Positions 1 through 10,285 of a stretch of 64,000 bases of DNA are shown in pieces. The translations under genes and the position numbers were made by a program. Origin of the DNA: Micromonospora mirobrigensis (GTDB lineage: Bacteria > Actinomycetota > Actinomycetes > Mycobacteriales > Micromonosporaceae); NCBI RefSeq assembly GCF_900091555.1, contig NZ_FMCX01000007.1, forward strand, positions 62,001 through 126,000, written 5' to 3'. Position 1 is the stretch's first letter. Every line of letters begins with the position of its first letter. The notes under the pieces were generated by a model, which was not told where the DNA came from, made no database searches, and was given only the letters and a program-made list of their open reading frames with translations.

Positions 1-3000
1 AGGCCCGGGTCGTACTCGCGGGCACCGATGTGGGTCAGTCCGGTGGTGTCCTTGTCACCGCCGACGAAGCCCTTCAGGTTTGTCCAGGTCGGCTGCTGAC
101 CGCGCGGGACACCGTACGGGGTCTGCCGCCGTACCGTTACCGCCTGCGTGAGCGCGTCGACAGCGACGTTCTGGGTGCCCTGGTGGTCGTTGAAGAGCCA
201 GGTCAGTCCACCGCTGCGCGAGGCCACAGTGCTGCCGGCGAACTGGTAGTAACGGGTCGCCGAGGTGAGGCCGCTCGCCGTGCGGACCTCCTGCCCCGGC
301 AGATACAACGTGCTGCCGGTGGCGTCCCGGTGAATGAGCCGGGAGCCGTCGGCGTCGTAGATGTTGCTCCCGCCGGAGGATCCGGAAACCGACGTCAGCC
401 GGCCCTCGGAGTCCCAGCTGAGCAGCTGGGAGCTGGCGTCGGGCGGGCAGGCGTTCGCCGGGGCCCCCGCGGGCCGGCAGACCGTGTTGCCTGCCTTGTC
501 ATAGTCGTACCGGTTGGTGACCGGGCTCTTCCCGGGTTCCGCCACCGTCACCGACGTGGCCGCGTGCGGCCGGGCCACTCCCTGGCCGGGCGTCGGCAGC
601 GCGTAGGTGCGGGTGGTGTCGCCGGTCGACGCGTGCGACGTCTCCTTGGTCCGGTTGCCCAGGGCGTCGATCGTCCAGTCCTGCCAGTACGGGGCGGGAC
701 CGCCCAGGTTGGCCGTGCTGGGATCGGTGCCACAGGCGACCCCGGACTTCGGGGTCCACGCCGAGGTCAGCCGGCGCAGATCGTCGTACCGGAAGCACTG
801 CGTGTCGGCCTGCCCGACGGCCGGGGTGTCGGCGATGGAGGTGATGTTCCCGGCGTCGTCGTAGCCGTAGTTGACGTCCTTGACCGTTCCGGTCGCGGTC
901 TCCGGCTGCACCCGGCTGCGGTTCACCCGGTGAGTGGTGAGGTCGTAGTCGAACGCCTGCTCGACGTAGACGCCCCCGTTGGTCTTGCGGGTGTTGATGG
1001 TCGGCTCGCCGTAGGCCGAGTACTGCTGACCGATCACGTACCGGCCGACGTTGATCAGGTTGGTGTCCAGCGACGTCGGCAGGCCGGTCACGGAGTCGTA
1101 GTTGGTGGTCAGTGTCTCCGTGGTCAGGTTTCCCACGGCCGGAAGGGTCACCGAGGTGGGGCTGCCCTCGTAGGGCGAGTAGCCGAATCCGTACGACCAG
1201 GTGCCGGCGAGCCCGGTCCCCTCGGCCGCCGGGATCACGTACTGCATGCCGGTGGGCTGGTAGCGGGGGGTGAAGCCGGTCGGCTGCACGGTGTAGGCGT
1301 TCGTCGAGCCGGGCGGGTCGTACCGGGTCGCCTGGCCCAACACCCCGAGCAGTGGCTGGCCGGTGAAGAGCTTGTCGTACTTCCACTCGGCCCGCTTGGT
1401 GGCCGCGGACTTGCTGGTGTCGTACAGGCCGATCTTGCGGCCGATCTTGTCGTAGTCGTAGACCAGCACCTTGCCGTTGGCGTCGATGGTCTGGGTCAGC
1501 TCGGAGAAGTCGTTGTAGACGTTGGTGAGCTTGCCCTTGTCCGGGTCGACCGACGTCAGCTGCCGGCCACGGACGTCGTACGTGTAGGTCCACTCGTCGC
1601 CGGCCGTGTCCCGGACCGTGACGAGCTGGCCCCTGCGGTCGTAGACGTAGCTCGTCGAGTGCTCCGGGCTGACGTGCTGCCGCACCTGCACGGTACGACC
1701 GTGCGCGTCCGTGACCGTGGTGGTCGGCACGTCCTTCGCGGGCGGCGTCACCTTCACCGAGTCACCGAAGTACTCGGTGTTGGTGCGCCACTTCTCGACG
1801 AGGTTGGTCACCCCGTCGGTGCCGAAGTAGATCGAGGCCGTGGCCCGCCCCGCGTCGTCGTAGACAGTCCGGGTGAGCGAGGGTACCGACCACTCCGGCT
1901 CCCACCACAGGCCACCCGCGGCGGCACCGGGCTCCACGTGCGGGGAGTAGCTGGTCACCGCCCTCCCGGCCTTGTCGTAGAGGGTGTCGGTGACGACCCG
2001 ACCACCACCGACGGCCACGGTCTGGGTCTGCCGGGGACGGAACAGGGCATCCTGGATGCTGTACGACACCAGGTAGCCGCCGCCGGCGTGCAGGGTCCGC
2101 GTGGTGGTGTACGGGTAGGCGTCCCGGTTCGGGGCGAAGACGTAGCCGTACTCGATCGACGGGCTCGTCGGGTGGGTGGACTTCGCCCAGCCGGCCTGCC
2201 AGACCCGGGCGAGCCGGCCGAGCGGGTCGTACTCCTGCTCACTGACCCGGCCGTTGCGGTCGGTCGTCCTGGTCGGTCCGCCGCGGTACGGCTCCGACTC
2301 GACGGTGGAGGACCACGCCGTGCCGCCGTTCGGGTCCGGCGAGGTCGTCGTCACCTTCTGCAGCGGGCCGCCGGAGGCCGGGGTGTAGGTGGTGGTCGTG
2401 ACGTTGCCCCGCACGTCGGTGGCGCTGCGGGGCCGCCCGAACATGTCGTAGGTGCCCTTCGTGACCACCTGCCAGGTGGTCCCGCCCGCCTTGGTCCAGC
2501 TCTTCAGCCGCTCCACCTGGGTGGCCGCGCCAGCGGTGGGAGCGGTGTCGACGCTGGTGGCGCCGTCGTAGTAGGTCCGCTCGTCGGAGATCACGTCATC
2601 GGTGGTCTGCGGCGCGCTGCCACAGGCCAGTGCGGTCACCGTCGTCTGCTTCACCACCGTCAGCAGGTTCAGCGCGGTGTTGCGGTTGTAGCTGTAGGTG
2701 GCGCACTGTTCGTCGCCGGTCTTGGCGGTGTCCCCGTCGTCCTGGACCTGGGTGACGGTGCCGTAGGCGTTGTCGAAGGTCGACTGGGTCCGGGTCACCC
2801 GCCAGCCGGACGCGCCGTTCACACCGAGGGCGGTGCCGGAGTAGGTGGCCTTCGTGTCGGTGTAACGAGCGGTGACGATGTCCCCGTTGATGTTGCGGGT
2901 GGCGAGGGCCGGTGACATCCACGGCACGTTCACCGTCTTGGCGACCGGCCTGGTGTCGACCCCGTTGTAGGTGACCTGCTCGCGGACCATCCCGGCGAAC

Positions 3001-5462
3001 TGGTCCTCGTCGTACACCGTCTCGCTGCCCAGCGACGCCGGCACGGTCACCGTGCGGGTGCCGCCCGAGGTCGCGACCCGGTCGCCGTGCATGCCCCGCA
3101 GGTACGTCGTGCGGGTCAACGTCTGGCTCGGCGCGTCACCGACCCGGGTCTCCACCGTCGCGTAACCGCGGAACTGGTTCCAGGTCTTGCGCTTGGGCTT
3201 GACCAGGCCGTTGTCGTCGGCGTAGTGCCAGGCCGGCGCGCCCACGTAGGTGTAGAAGGTGTTCTTCACCGGCTGCCCACGGTCGGTCCCGTTCACCACC
3301 ACCATCAGGTCCGACTCCGACACCTGCGTCACCACGTACTTGTGCCACCACTCGGTGATGTCTGGACCGTCCGGGTCGTACGGGTCCGGACCGATCACCG
3401 GATAACACCGCCGGGTGTTCGCCGCCGGCGAGATCCCCGACGGGCAGTCCGGCAGGCTGTACGTCACCTGGATCTTCGCCCCCGTCTCGGTGACGATGTT
3501 GCCCATCCGCATCCGGTTGTTGGTGGTGTTGTTCCTCGTCAACACCCGGTTGCGCAGCGCCACCGGGGTGAACGTCACCGGCGGCATGGTGAGCGTGCTG
3601 CCGACGTGGCCGGCGCGCACGATGGAGCTGAGCCACATGCCCGCGTAGTCGCTGCCGTCGCCCACCGCCGGGTAGGTGTGGGTGAGGGTCCAGGAGTCCA
3701 CCGCCTGCCACGCCGGGGTGGCCTTGGTGGTGTCCCAGACCTGGGTGGTGATCTTCGACAGCCGCTTGGTGGACCAGAAGGTGGGCGAGTAGTTGGTGCA
3801 GGACGCGGCGGTGCCGATGCACTCCTGGTCCCAGGGCACGTCCTTCCAGTGCGCCGCGTCGTGAATCGAGCAGTTCGCCTCGCAGCGGTCGGCCACGGTG
3901 AACAACACCTGGGCGGTCGGCGTCACCGACCGGTCGGTCGTACCGCGGTCCCAGGTGCCGTAGTCGATCCGCTTCAGGGTGCCGCCCCGGTCGTACCGGG
4001 CCTTGCTGGTGGAGGTGAGGTTCCGGCCGTAGTAGTTGCCCTCCGGGGTGTACCAGTACGACATGGTGTTGCCGCGCGGGTCGACCACGTAGTCGAGGTT
4101 CCAGCGCCACGCCTGGTCGCAGAAGGACGAGGCGAAGCTGGTGTTGTAGCAGGGCTCGCCGGACTGGTTACCGGAGACCGGCACCGTCCAGGTCGAGTCG
4201 GTCGTGCCGCTCTGGCCGGGCAGGCTGTGCCGGCCGAAGAAGTACTGCATGCCGTCGGTCGTGGTGACCTTCCAGTACTCACCGTCGTTGTCGCCGTTGC
4301 CGGCGCCGGCGAGCTTCTCGATCTTGGAGCCGTCCTCACTGCGGCCGTGCCACCCCTTGCCGGCCTCGTAGACCAGCTCGGTGCCCCGGCCGTTGAGCAT
4401 CATGGTCGCGTTGTCGGACCGCCAGCACTGGTCACCGGTCTTGCGGGTGTTGGTGCCGCCGGTCATGTCGTCCGCGCAGCCGACGTAGCTGCGCTCGATG
4501 TAGCCCGACCAGTAGTCGAAGCCCTCACCGACCCACGACGGCTGGTTGTTCGAGGCGTCGGACTTGCCGTCCACCGCGCTGCTGGAGTACGACAGCGCGA
4601 GCGACGGCGACGGCCCACCGATCGGCGGCGGCGCCTGCAGCGGGTACGACCACGAGAAGTCACCCGTCGAGCCACCGCCCGACCAGGTCGCCGATGCGCC
4701 CAACGGCGAGGCCGAGAAGTCACCCTCGCTGCCGGAGGCACCAGCGGCCAGGGCCACCAGGGTGGACGCGCCAACGGCGGTCCGGTCCCCGGCCCCCGGT
4801 GCGGGCAACGGCACCTCGGCGCTCACCGCGCCGCCCTGGTTCCGGGAGTCCAGCGGCGCGGCCGCACACTCCGCGCGGTCCGGAGTGACCAGCGCGCATT
4901 CCGGGAGCCGCCACAGCCTCAACCGGGAGGACCAGCTGCCGCCGTACGCGTTCTTGAAGTCCCGGTAGTCGACCGAGACGGTGGTCGAGCCCGCCGCGGC
5001 CGGCGCAGCGGTCTTCGTGGTCGCGGCGCCACTACCGGCCAACCGCACCAGCAAGCCGTTGCGCCAGCGGGTCGGCACGGCTGCCCGGTCCAACACCTCC
5101 ACCGAGACGGCGTCGGTGCGGTCGCCGGCGGCCCCCGCGCCCCGGCTCACCGACACCGGCAGGGTGCCGGCGCGCACCGCCGACGGAGCGGACTGCCGCT
5201 GCCCGGCCGGGGCCGCCGGCAACGACACTGCCGCCCTACCCGCCTTCGGCCACACCGGAGCCGCCAGCTGCGCGCTGGGCACCGCCCTGACCGGCCAGGC
5301 CCTACCCTTCGCCGGCGCCCCGTCGGCGTCGATCTTCTCCTGCTGGACGGCCAGATGGGGCTTCGGCTCGGCTGCCGCGCGGGTGGGGACGGACAGGACC
5401 GACGCGGCCAGGGACAGGCTCACCGTCGCGGCCAGGACGGTCCGCAGTCTGGTCGGGTTCAT
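1..5462 (-). CDS. RHS/YD-repeat wall-associated protein, second tandem copy (3' end outside window)
   Basis: Secreted RHS-repeat protein; about 1820 codons are visible and the reading frame leaves the left edge open. The ATG at 5462 begins a Sec-type signal peptide (MNPTRLRTVLAATVSLSLAA, then an Ala-rich cleavage region). The middle carries many YD-type repeats (for example YDKIGRKIGLYD, YDDAGNITSI). The visible end, GAREYDPGL, is the start of the RHS-associated core motif, so the core end and any toxin tip lie outside the window. It is homologous along its whole visible length to the RHS protein at 10286-17242. RHS proteins form a shell around a C-terminal effector (family knowledge). No good ribosome binding site precedes the ATG, so the exact start is less certain than the frame. 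It follows the LamG gene at 5606-9310 and is probably co-transcribed with it. Confidence 0.9.
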   Translation of the reverse strand, partial: MNPTRLRTVLAATVSLSLAASVLSVPTRAAAEPKPHLAVQQEKIDADGAPAKGRAWPVRAVPSAQLAAPVWPKAGRAAVSLPAAPAGQRQSAPSAVRAGTLPVSVSRGAGAAGDRTDAVSVEVLDRAAVPTRWRNGLLVRLAGSGAATTKTAAPAAAGSTTVSVDYRDFKNAYGGSWSSRLRLWRLPECALVTPDRAECAAAPLDSRNQGGAVSAEVPLPAPGAGDRTAVGASTLVALAAGASGSEGDFSASPLGASATWSGGGSTGDFSWSYPLQAPPPIGGPSPSLALSYSSSAVDGKSDASNNQPSWVGEGFDYWSGYIERSYVGCADDMTGGTNTRKTGDQCWRSDNATMMLNGRGTELVYEAGKGWHGRSEDGSKIEKLAGAGNGDNDGEYWKVTTTDGMQYFFGRHSLPGQSGTTDSTWTVPVSGNQSGEPCYNTSFASSFCDQAWRWNLDYVVDPRGNTMSYWYTPEGNYYGRNLTSTSKARYDRGGTLKRIDYGTWDRGTTDRSVTPTAQVLFTVADRCEANCSIHDAAHWKDVPWDQECIGTAASCTNYSPTFWSTKRLSKITTQVWDTTKATPAWQAVDSWTLTHTYPAVGDGSDYAGMWLSSIVRAGHVGSTLTMPPVTFTPVALRNRVLTRNNTTNNRMRMGNIVTETGAKIQVTYSLPDCPSGISPAANTRRCYPVIGPDPYDPDGPDITEWWHKYVVTQVSESDLMVVVNGTDRGQPVKNTFYTYVGAPAWHYADDNGLVKPKRKTWNQFRGYATVETRVGDAPSQTLTRTTYLRGMHGDRVATSGGTRTVTVPASLGSETVYDEDQFAGMVREQVTYNGVDTRPVAKTVNVPWMSPALATRNINGDIVTARYTDTKATYSGTALGVNGASGWRVTRTQSTFDNAYGTVTQVQDDGDTAKTGDEQCATYSYNRNTALNLLTVVKQTTVTALACGSAPQTTDDVISDERTYYDGATSVDTAPTAGAATQVERLKSWTKAGGTTWQVVTKGTYDMFGRPRSATDVRGNVTTTTYTPASGGPLQKVTTTSPDPNGGTAWSSTVESEPYRGGPTRTTDRNGRVSEQEYDPLGRLARVWQAGWAKSTHPTSPSIEYGYVFAPNRDAYPYTTTRTLHAGGGYLVSYSIQDALFRPRQTQTVAVGGGRVVTDTLYDKAGRAVTSYSPHVEPGAAAGGLWWEPEWSVPSLTRTVYDDAGRATASIYFGTDGVTNLVEKWRTNTEYFGDSVKVTPPAKDVPTTTVTDAHGRTVQVRQHVSPEHSTSYVYDRRGQLVTVRDTAGDEWTYTYDVRGRQLTSVDPDKGKLTNVYNDFSELTQTIDANGKVLVYDYDKIGRKIGLYDTSKSAATKRAEWKYDKLFTGQPLLGVLGQATRYDPPGSTNAYTVQPTGFTPRYQPTGMQYVIPAAEGTGLAGTWSYGFGYSPYEGSPTSVTLPAVGNLTTETLTTNYDSVTGLPTSLDTNLINVGRYVIGQQYSAYGEPTINTRKTNGGVYVEQAFDYDLTTHRVNRSRVQPETATGTVKDVNYGYDDAGNITSIADTPAVGQADTQCFRYDDLRRLTSAWTPKSGVACGTDPSTANLGGPAPYWQDWTIDALGNRTKETSHASTGDTTRTYALPTPGQGVARPHAATSVTVAEPGKSPVTNRYDYDKAGNTVCRPAGAPANACPPDASSQLLSWDSEGRLTSVSGSSGGSNIYDADGSRLIHRDATGSTLYLPGQEVRTASGLTSATRYYQFAGSTVASRSGGLTWLFNDHQGTQNVAVDALTQAVTVRRQTPYGVPRGQQPTWTNLKGFVGGDKDTTGLTHIGAREYDPG

Positions 5463-5561
5463 CGTCGTACGTGGTGTCAGGGGACTTGTGGTCAGGGTGC
5501 ATCTCACCCATGCCTCCAGGGGCGATCGTTCAGCAAGGAGCTGAGGAACTGGTCGACGGGG

Positions 5562-5595
5562 CCGCGCCGGCCCACCCGGAGGCGGGCCGGCGCGG
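5562..5595 (-). terminator. 12-bp GC hairpin between LamG and RHS genes (copy 2)
   Basis: Perfect 12-bp inverted repeat (5562-5573 with 5584-5595, 10-nt loop) ten bases past the LamG stop. There is no U-tract. A hairpin of different sequence sits at the same place in the other cassette, so position rather than sequence is kept. It may be a partial terminator or mRNA-stability element that lowers RHS expression relative to LamG. Confidence 0.5.
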
Positions 5596-5605
5596 TACGG
5601 AGCCG

Positions 5606-8600
5606 TCAGTCGGTGGGGGTGACGTCGGTCAGGGACTGGCTCTCGAACACCTGCTTGACGTCGACATCGGTCAACGCGCCCTGGTAGAGGCCGAGATTCG
5701 AGATGTCGCCGTCCCACCGGTCGGCGATCTGGGGAGAAGATCCGGGCGGAGTGTGCCGGGCGGCGCCCACCCAGACCGGGCCGGTGGCGTTGAAGGCCCC
5801 GGTGAAGGTGCTCGGGAACGGCACGGTGCTCTCGAGCTGACCGTTGACGTAGAGGCGGATCTGGCGACGGCCGAGGTCGTAGACACCGACCAGGTGGGTC
5901 CAGGTGGACACGTCGTCCTGGTCGTTCAGCTGCCGGGACATCATCATCGCCAATGCCGAGTTGTCGTTCTGCGGCGTGGTGTCCACCCCGAAGACGCTGA
6001 ACGCCCACCAGTTGCCGGTGACCCCGTCGACCGTCTTCGTCCGCTGACTCAGATAGAAGGCGGAGTTCTGGTTGCCGATCTGGGCGACGGCGGTCTGCAT
6101 GCCCAACGACTCCGGCCGCACCCACACGGCCACGGAGAACGAGTCGTCGGTCCGCAACACCTGGGTGTCCTGCCAGACACCGGAGCCGGTGTCCTGCTGC
6201 GAACGCCCGTACTCGGTGGTGAGCTGGTTGACGTCGTCCGGGTGGTGCCCGTCGAAGCGCAGGAAGCTGCGCGCGTCGCTGCCCGCCTCGGTGCCCAGCG
6301 TCAGCGCGAACCTCCGGCCGAACTGTCCCGACTCGGGGGCGGTGCACTGGGTCGGGTCCGCGCCCGGGGCGGTCGGGTCCAGGTAGCAGCCGGTCGCGTA
6401 GTCGAAGTTCCAGTCGCCCACCCGGATCGGCTCGAGGATGCCCGGCTCGTCGACACCACCGGAGTTCGGATCCTCCTTGCGCTGCCCGGTGAAGTCCTGC
6501 CCGACCAGCACCCGGTCGAAGACCTGCACGTCCGCGAGGGCTCCCCGGAGGTAGTTGTCGGACACGCCGGTGCTCATCGTGTAGTTCCGGCCGATCTGGA
6601 AGTTGCCCGGCGCGTTCCACGCGGTCGTCCAGGGCGTGGACGCGACCACCTTGCCGTTGACGAACAGGCTCAGGGTGCGAGCCGTCGCGTCGTACGAGAA
6701 GGCCAGCTGCTGCCAGCGGTCGACGTCGGCCGCGGTGATCGCGGTCGGCGCGAGGAGCTGGGTGTACGGGGCGGTGCCGCAGTCGTTGCCCCGCGTGGTG
6801 ACGGTCCACCTGGGCACGCCCGCCACCTGGACGGTGCCGAAGAAGAAGCCGTAGGCGCACGATCCGCTCTGGGTGGCGATCGCCATGTTCTGCGTGGGCA
6901 GGCCGGTCAGCCGCACCCAGGTCGCCACACTGTAGGACTTCGAGGTGTCCACCACCGGAGCCGCCGTCGACAGGTACCCGGGTGACGCGGTCCCGCCGAA
7001 CGTGGCCGTCCGCCCACCGACGAGTCGGCCGTCGGCGGGCCAGCCGACGTTGGTCGCGGTCAGTGGCGTGTCACCGGCCAGGGCCGGCTGGCCGTCCTCC
7101 ACCGCCTTCGCCTGCGAGACGCCCGGATAGGACTCCAGTCCCCAGCGGGCGACCGCGGGCGACGGACGGGCCGCCGTGAACTCGACCGACCCACGGCCCA
7201 CGTTTCCGGCGCCGTCCGTCGCCGAGACCTGCAGCGTGTTCAGGCCGTACTTCGGCACCACCAGCGTCAACTCGGCCCGCATGCTGCAGACCGGCCCATT
7301 GGTCGATGTCGCGCAGTAACGGCTCGCGGTGACCTCCGTGGTGGGGGAGGTCCAGCCGTAGCGGAACTTCGTCACGGTGGTGTCCGGCGTACTGATCTGG
7401 AAGGGCGCCCCGGTGCCGGGCAGCAGGCTCGCCGGCCCGGAGAGCGTCACGGTCACCGGTGGCACCCTGGTGTCGACCGTGAACTCGCACCAGGCCGACC
7501 AGGCGCTGGTCCGGTCGTACGGTGACGGGTCGGTGGCCCGGGCGCGGAAGGCATAGGAGCCGCCCTCGACCAGGCCGGCGAGGGAACCCGTCGTCGAGCG
7601 ACCGTTGGCGGGTACGGAGGCGCCGGTGGGGGTCGTCTTACGTGGCGTGGAGTCGTTGTAGCCGCCGGTCGCCGGGATCTGCAGCCACTCGTACCCGGTC
7701 CGCAGGGCCTGGGTGGTGTCGGCGTCCGGGAAGATCGCCGACAGCCTCGGGTTCAGGGTGCCGACGGTGATCCGCTGCCCGGTCGGGCAGGCCACGCCGG
7801 CGATCTGGAGGTTGTTGGGCGCACCCGGGATGGAGTCGTAGTCCACGACCAGCTTGGCGTTGGCCGGGAACCACTTCTTCCACCGGTCGGTGGTGGACTC
7901 GCCGCTGCCGTCGGTGGCGCTGCAGGCGCAGAAGCCGAGGGTGATGTTGGTCCAGTTGTTGGTGGCGTGGGTCTGGACGATGCTGGTGACCGCCGAGCCG
8001 GTGAAGTTCACCGTCATGTCCGGCTGCGGCGAGTCGGAGCAGCCGTAGCCCTCGTTGGCGTGCGACTGCGCCGTCGACTTCAGACTGTTCAGCATCGGCG
8101 CCCAGGCCGTACGCGGCGTGCTGGCGATGCCGCCCGAGTGGTACATGTAGGTGGGCGTGTTCCCGCAGGACCAGGAGTGGTCCAGCTTCATCTGCACGTA
8201 CGCCGACTCGATGTGCTTGCCCCGCATCGACGACAACGGGAAGTCGAAGTACGACCGGTAGATCTTGCCGCTCTCCGGGTCCTTGCCGACCCGCGCCACC
8301 GACGTGTCGGTGTTGTTCGAGTTGTTGTTCGTGGCGTACGCCCACCGCGACTTGCCGGTCGACCACGCGGGGTCGATGTAGACCGGATAGGCGGCGGCCT
8401 TCGCCAGCAGTCCGGTGTCCGGGCGCAGCACGAGCTGCCGGCCCGCGACCTCGACACCCACGGCGGCGGTCTTCGCCACGTCACCGGGCGCGGCCGCGGT
8501 GGAGGGACCCGGCCGGGCCCCGCCCTCCGCAGCGAGCGCGGTCCGAGCCGCCGCGGTCGGCGTGGTGTTCGAGTCCCACATCACCGCCGGTTCGGCCTTG

Positions 8601-9310
8601 GCCAGCACCTCCCCGCCGGCCACCGCCGACAGCCGCCCGTCGCGACCAGGCACCACGCGGGCATCGCCGCCCAGGTCGAACCGCAGCGTCCGCAGCGCCG
8701 GGTTGGCGGCCGCCTGCGCGCTCTTCACCGCGAGCACGTGGGTGAATCCGGTCCGCGTCGCCCGCAGCACCAGGTCGGTGCCGGGCAGCACCTCCGGGTA
8801 GGTCGCCGAGTCACCCGACACGGTCGGCTTCGGCAGGTCGGCCGGCCAGGACAACGTCAACGAGCGGCCGTCGCGCACCAGCGTGACCGCCGCGCCCCTG
8901 CCGCCGGCGGAGAATCGGACGTCGGCCACCGAGGCGGCGGGCCGCAGCGTTCCATCGATGGGTCGCAGGGAGAGGTCGACGTCGGCCCACGACCCGTCGG
9001 CGCGGCGGACCCGCTGGGGCAGCACCGCCGACTCGGCGGTGAAGCCACCCGACGGGTTGGCGAAGACCTGGGTCAGCTCGGTGCGGGCCGAGGCCACCTC
9101 GACCCGCAGGCCGGACCGTCGGGCCTGGGCGGCGGCCGAGTCGGGGTCCGGCGCGATCGTCGGATTGCCCGGCGCGGACACCGGCGCCGCCGCCTCGGCG
9201 GGCGGCGGCGCCGTCAACAGGGAACCCATGATCACTGCGGCAGCACCGGCCGCGGTGACCCGGGAACGTCTCAGTAGGAAGGAAGGCAGCATCGAGCGGC
9301 CAGTCGCCAT
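5606..9310 (-). CDS. Secreted LamG-like jellyroll protein with DNRLRE-type region, copy 2
   Basis: A 1234-residue exported protein. The N-terminus has a twin-Arg/basic stretch and hydrophobic core ending near AAAAP (residues 1-43), read as a signal peptide. Residues about 320-490 resemble DNRLRE-type surface modules (YIDPAWSTGKSRWAYATN, a Cys-rich WSCG region, NWTNITLGFCACSATDGSGE). A fibronectin-like stretch follows. Two concanavalin-A/LamG-like jellyroll domains (about 770-950 and 1010-1225) have typical strands such as SYSVATWVRL and FSVAVWVRPE. It is a close homologue of the protein at 17335-21060, with matching leader sequence upstream. Such proteins commonly precede RHS proteins in actinomycetes; a role in surface display or binding is inferred. 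The ATG at 9310 follows GGGGG. Confidence 0.88.
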   Translation of the reverse strand: MATGRSMLPSFLLRRSRVTAAGAAAVIMGSLLTAPPPAEAAAPVSAPGNPTIAPDPDSAAAQARRSGLRVEVASARTELTQVFANPSGGFTAESAVLPQRVRRADGSWADVDLSLRPIDGTLRPAASVADVRFSAGGRGAAVTLVRDGRSLTLSWPADLPKPTVSGDSATYPEVLPGTDLVLRATRTGFTHVLAVKSAQAAANPALRTLRFDLGGDARVVPGRDGRLSAVAGGEVLAKAEPAVMWDSNTTPTAAARTALAAEGGARPGPSTAAAPGDVAKTAAVGVEVAGRQLVLRPDTGLLAKAAAYPVYIDPAWSTGKSRWAYATNNNSNNTDTSVARVGKDPESGKIYRSYFDFPLSSMRGKHIESAYVQMKLDHSWSCGNTPTYMYHSGGIASTPRTAWAPMLNSLKSTAQSHANEGYGCSDSPQPDMTVNFTGSAVTSIVQTHATNNWTNITLGFCACSATDGSGESTTDRWKKWFPANAKLVVDYDSIPGAPNNLQIAGVACPTGQRITVGTLNPRLSAIFPDADTTQALRTGYEWLQIPATGGYNDSTPRKTTPTGASVPANGRSTTGSLAGLVEGGSYAFRARATDPSPYDRTSAWSAWCEFTVDTRVPPVTVTLSGPASLLPGTGAPFQISTPDTTVTKFRYGWTSPTTEVTASRYCATSTNGPVCSMRAELTLVVPKYGLNTLQVSATDGAGNVGRGSVEFTAARPSPAVARWGLESYPGVSQAKAVEDGQPALAGDTPLTATNVGWPADGRLVGGRTATFGGTASPGYLSTAAPVVDTSKSYSVATWVRLTGLPTQNMAIATQSGSCAYGFFFGTVQVAGVPRWTVTTRGNDCGTAPYTQLLAPTAITAADVDRWQQLAFSYDATARTLSLFVNGKVVASTPWTTAWNAPGNFQIGRNYTMSTGVSDNYLRGALADVQVFDRVLVGQDFTGQRKEDPNSGGVDEPGILEPIRVGDWNFDYATGCYLDPTAPGADPTQCTAPESGQFGRRFALTLGTEAGSDARSFLRFDGHHPDDVNQLTTEYGRSQQDTGSGVWQDTQVLRTDDSFSVAVWVRPESLGMQTAVAQIGNQNSAFYLSQRTKTVDGVTGNWWAFSVFGVDTTPQNDNSALAMMMSRQLNDQDDVSTWTHLVGVYDLGRRQIRLYVNGQLESTVPFPSTFTGAFNATGPVWVGAARHTPPGSSPQIADRWDGDISNLGLYQGALTDVDVKQVFESQSLTDVTPTD

Positions 9311-9706
9311 CTCAACCCCCGTGCAGGATGTGAACCAGTCGCTCGAACTCTAGGACTTGAACGATATGACTGTCTACATTGATCACTCACGGATTCGAAG
9401 CCGGCAAAATGATCTCTGCCGTCGCTCTTGACGAGGTGCGGAGCACCGAAAGACGAGGGACAGTTTGCGCCAATTGCGGAGTGGGGTAGCCGGCACTGCG
9501 CCCCGCCCGGGCGACCGTCATCGGTAGTAGCCGTCGGAAGCTTCCATGATGCCGCCTTCAGGCCGCAGGACTGAAGGCGGGGAAAATATCGGCAGCCGTA
9601 ACCACTGTCCGCAATCCCAGCCGACACAAGCGGGACACACCGACGGGGATTCAGGCAGCGGGGGATGTGGCCAAAACGTTGCCACCGACGGGATCAATGG
9701 GGCCGC
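9311..9706. other. Non-coding stretch with a 10-bp hairpin
   Basis: No convincing gene. It holds the leader of the downstream LamG gene (9311-9400, similar to 21061-21140 upstream of the other LamG copy) and a stem-loop at 9552-9580 (10-bp stem, 9-nt loop). The hairpin lies 127 bases past the stop of the candidate immunity gene and could terminate the upstream operon. The stretch looks less GC-rich than its neighbours. Confidence 0.5.
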
Positions 9707-10156
9707 TCAGGCGTCGCGGTTCGTCGCCACCCATTGCTCAGCCTGGGCGATCAGGGTATCAAGGTCGTGGTCGCTCAGGTCCAAGTCCTCGACAAGGTAT
9801 GTCAGGGTCTGCATCCTGATGGTCACCACCTCCTCGGTGGAAAACCCGGACACGAGACCCGACTCCCCCAACGCGGACCTGATCAGCGCTTCCGCCTTCC
9901 CGACCGGGAAGCCCTGGGCGGGCCACAGCAACGGCCGAGCCCGCTCGACAAATGGTCTGATCTGGCCAGCGTTCCCCTCAATGGCGAATCGGAGCTCCGC
10001 CGCCCCGCGAAATACCTCGTAGAGCAACGGATAAAGCTGCATCTTTTCCTGCTCATCGCGATGCATCTGCTTGCGCCAGTACTCGAAGTCAGCATTATCC
10101 CGTCGTGCCACGGCGCGCAGGGCCTTACCTACCGCCGTCATCGGTTCTTGAGACAA
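9707..10156 (-). CDS. Small cytosolic protein, candidate immunity protein for the RHS toxin
   Basis: A 149-residue, soluble, mostly helical-looking protein without signal peptide, membrane segment or any motif I recognise. I chose the TTG at 10156 (MSQEPMTAVGKALR) because AAGGAG lies 7 bases upstream. A GTG at 10192 would add 12 residues. It lies 129 bases downstream of the RHS gene on the same strand, before the second LamG copy. That is the usual position of immunity genes in polymorphic toxin loci (established pattern). Function is inferred from position alone. It has no counterpart visible elsewhere in the window. Confidence 0.75.
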   Translation of the reverse strand: MSQEPMTAVGKALRAVARRDNADFEYWRKQMHRDEQEKMQLYPLLYEVFRGAAELRFAIEGNAGQIRPFVERARPLLWPAQGFPVGKAEALIRSALGESGLVSGFSTEEVVTIRMQTLTYLVEDLDLSDHDLDTLIAQAEQWVATNRDA

Positions 10157-10285
10157 TTCGCCGCTCCTTGCCCGACTCCACTCGACCAGCACATGCTACA
10201 GGCCCACGATCCCGCCCTTGCCGCCCGCCCGAGCAGCCCATAAAGATCCACTCGGGGCGGGCGGCAATTGACCAGAAATCAGCTC

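Noticed and set aside
9271..9627. Open frame of 118 codons upstream of and overlapping the second LamG gene
   Set aside because: It overlaps the LamG signal peptide in another frame and has irregular composition; probably chance.
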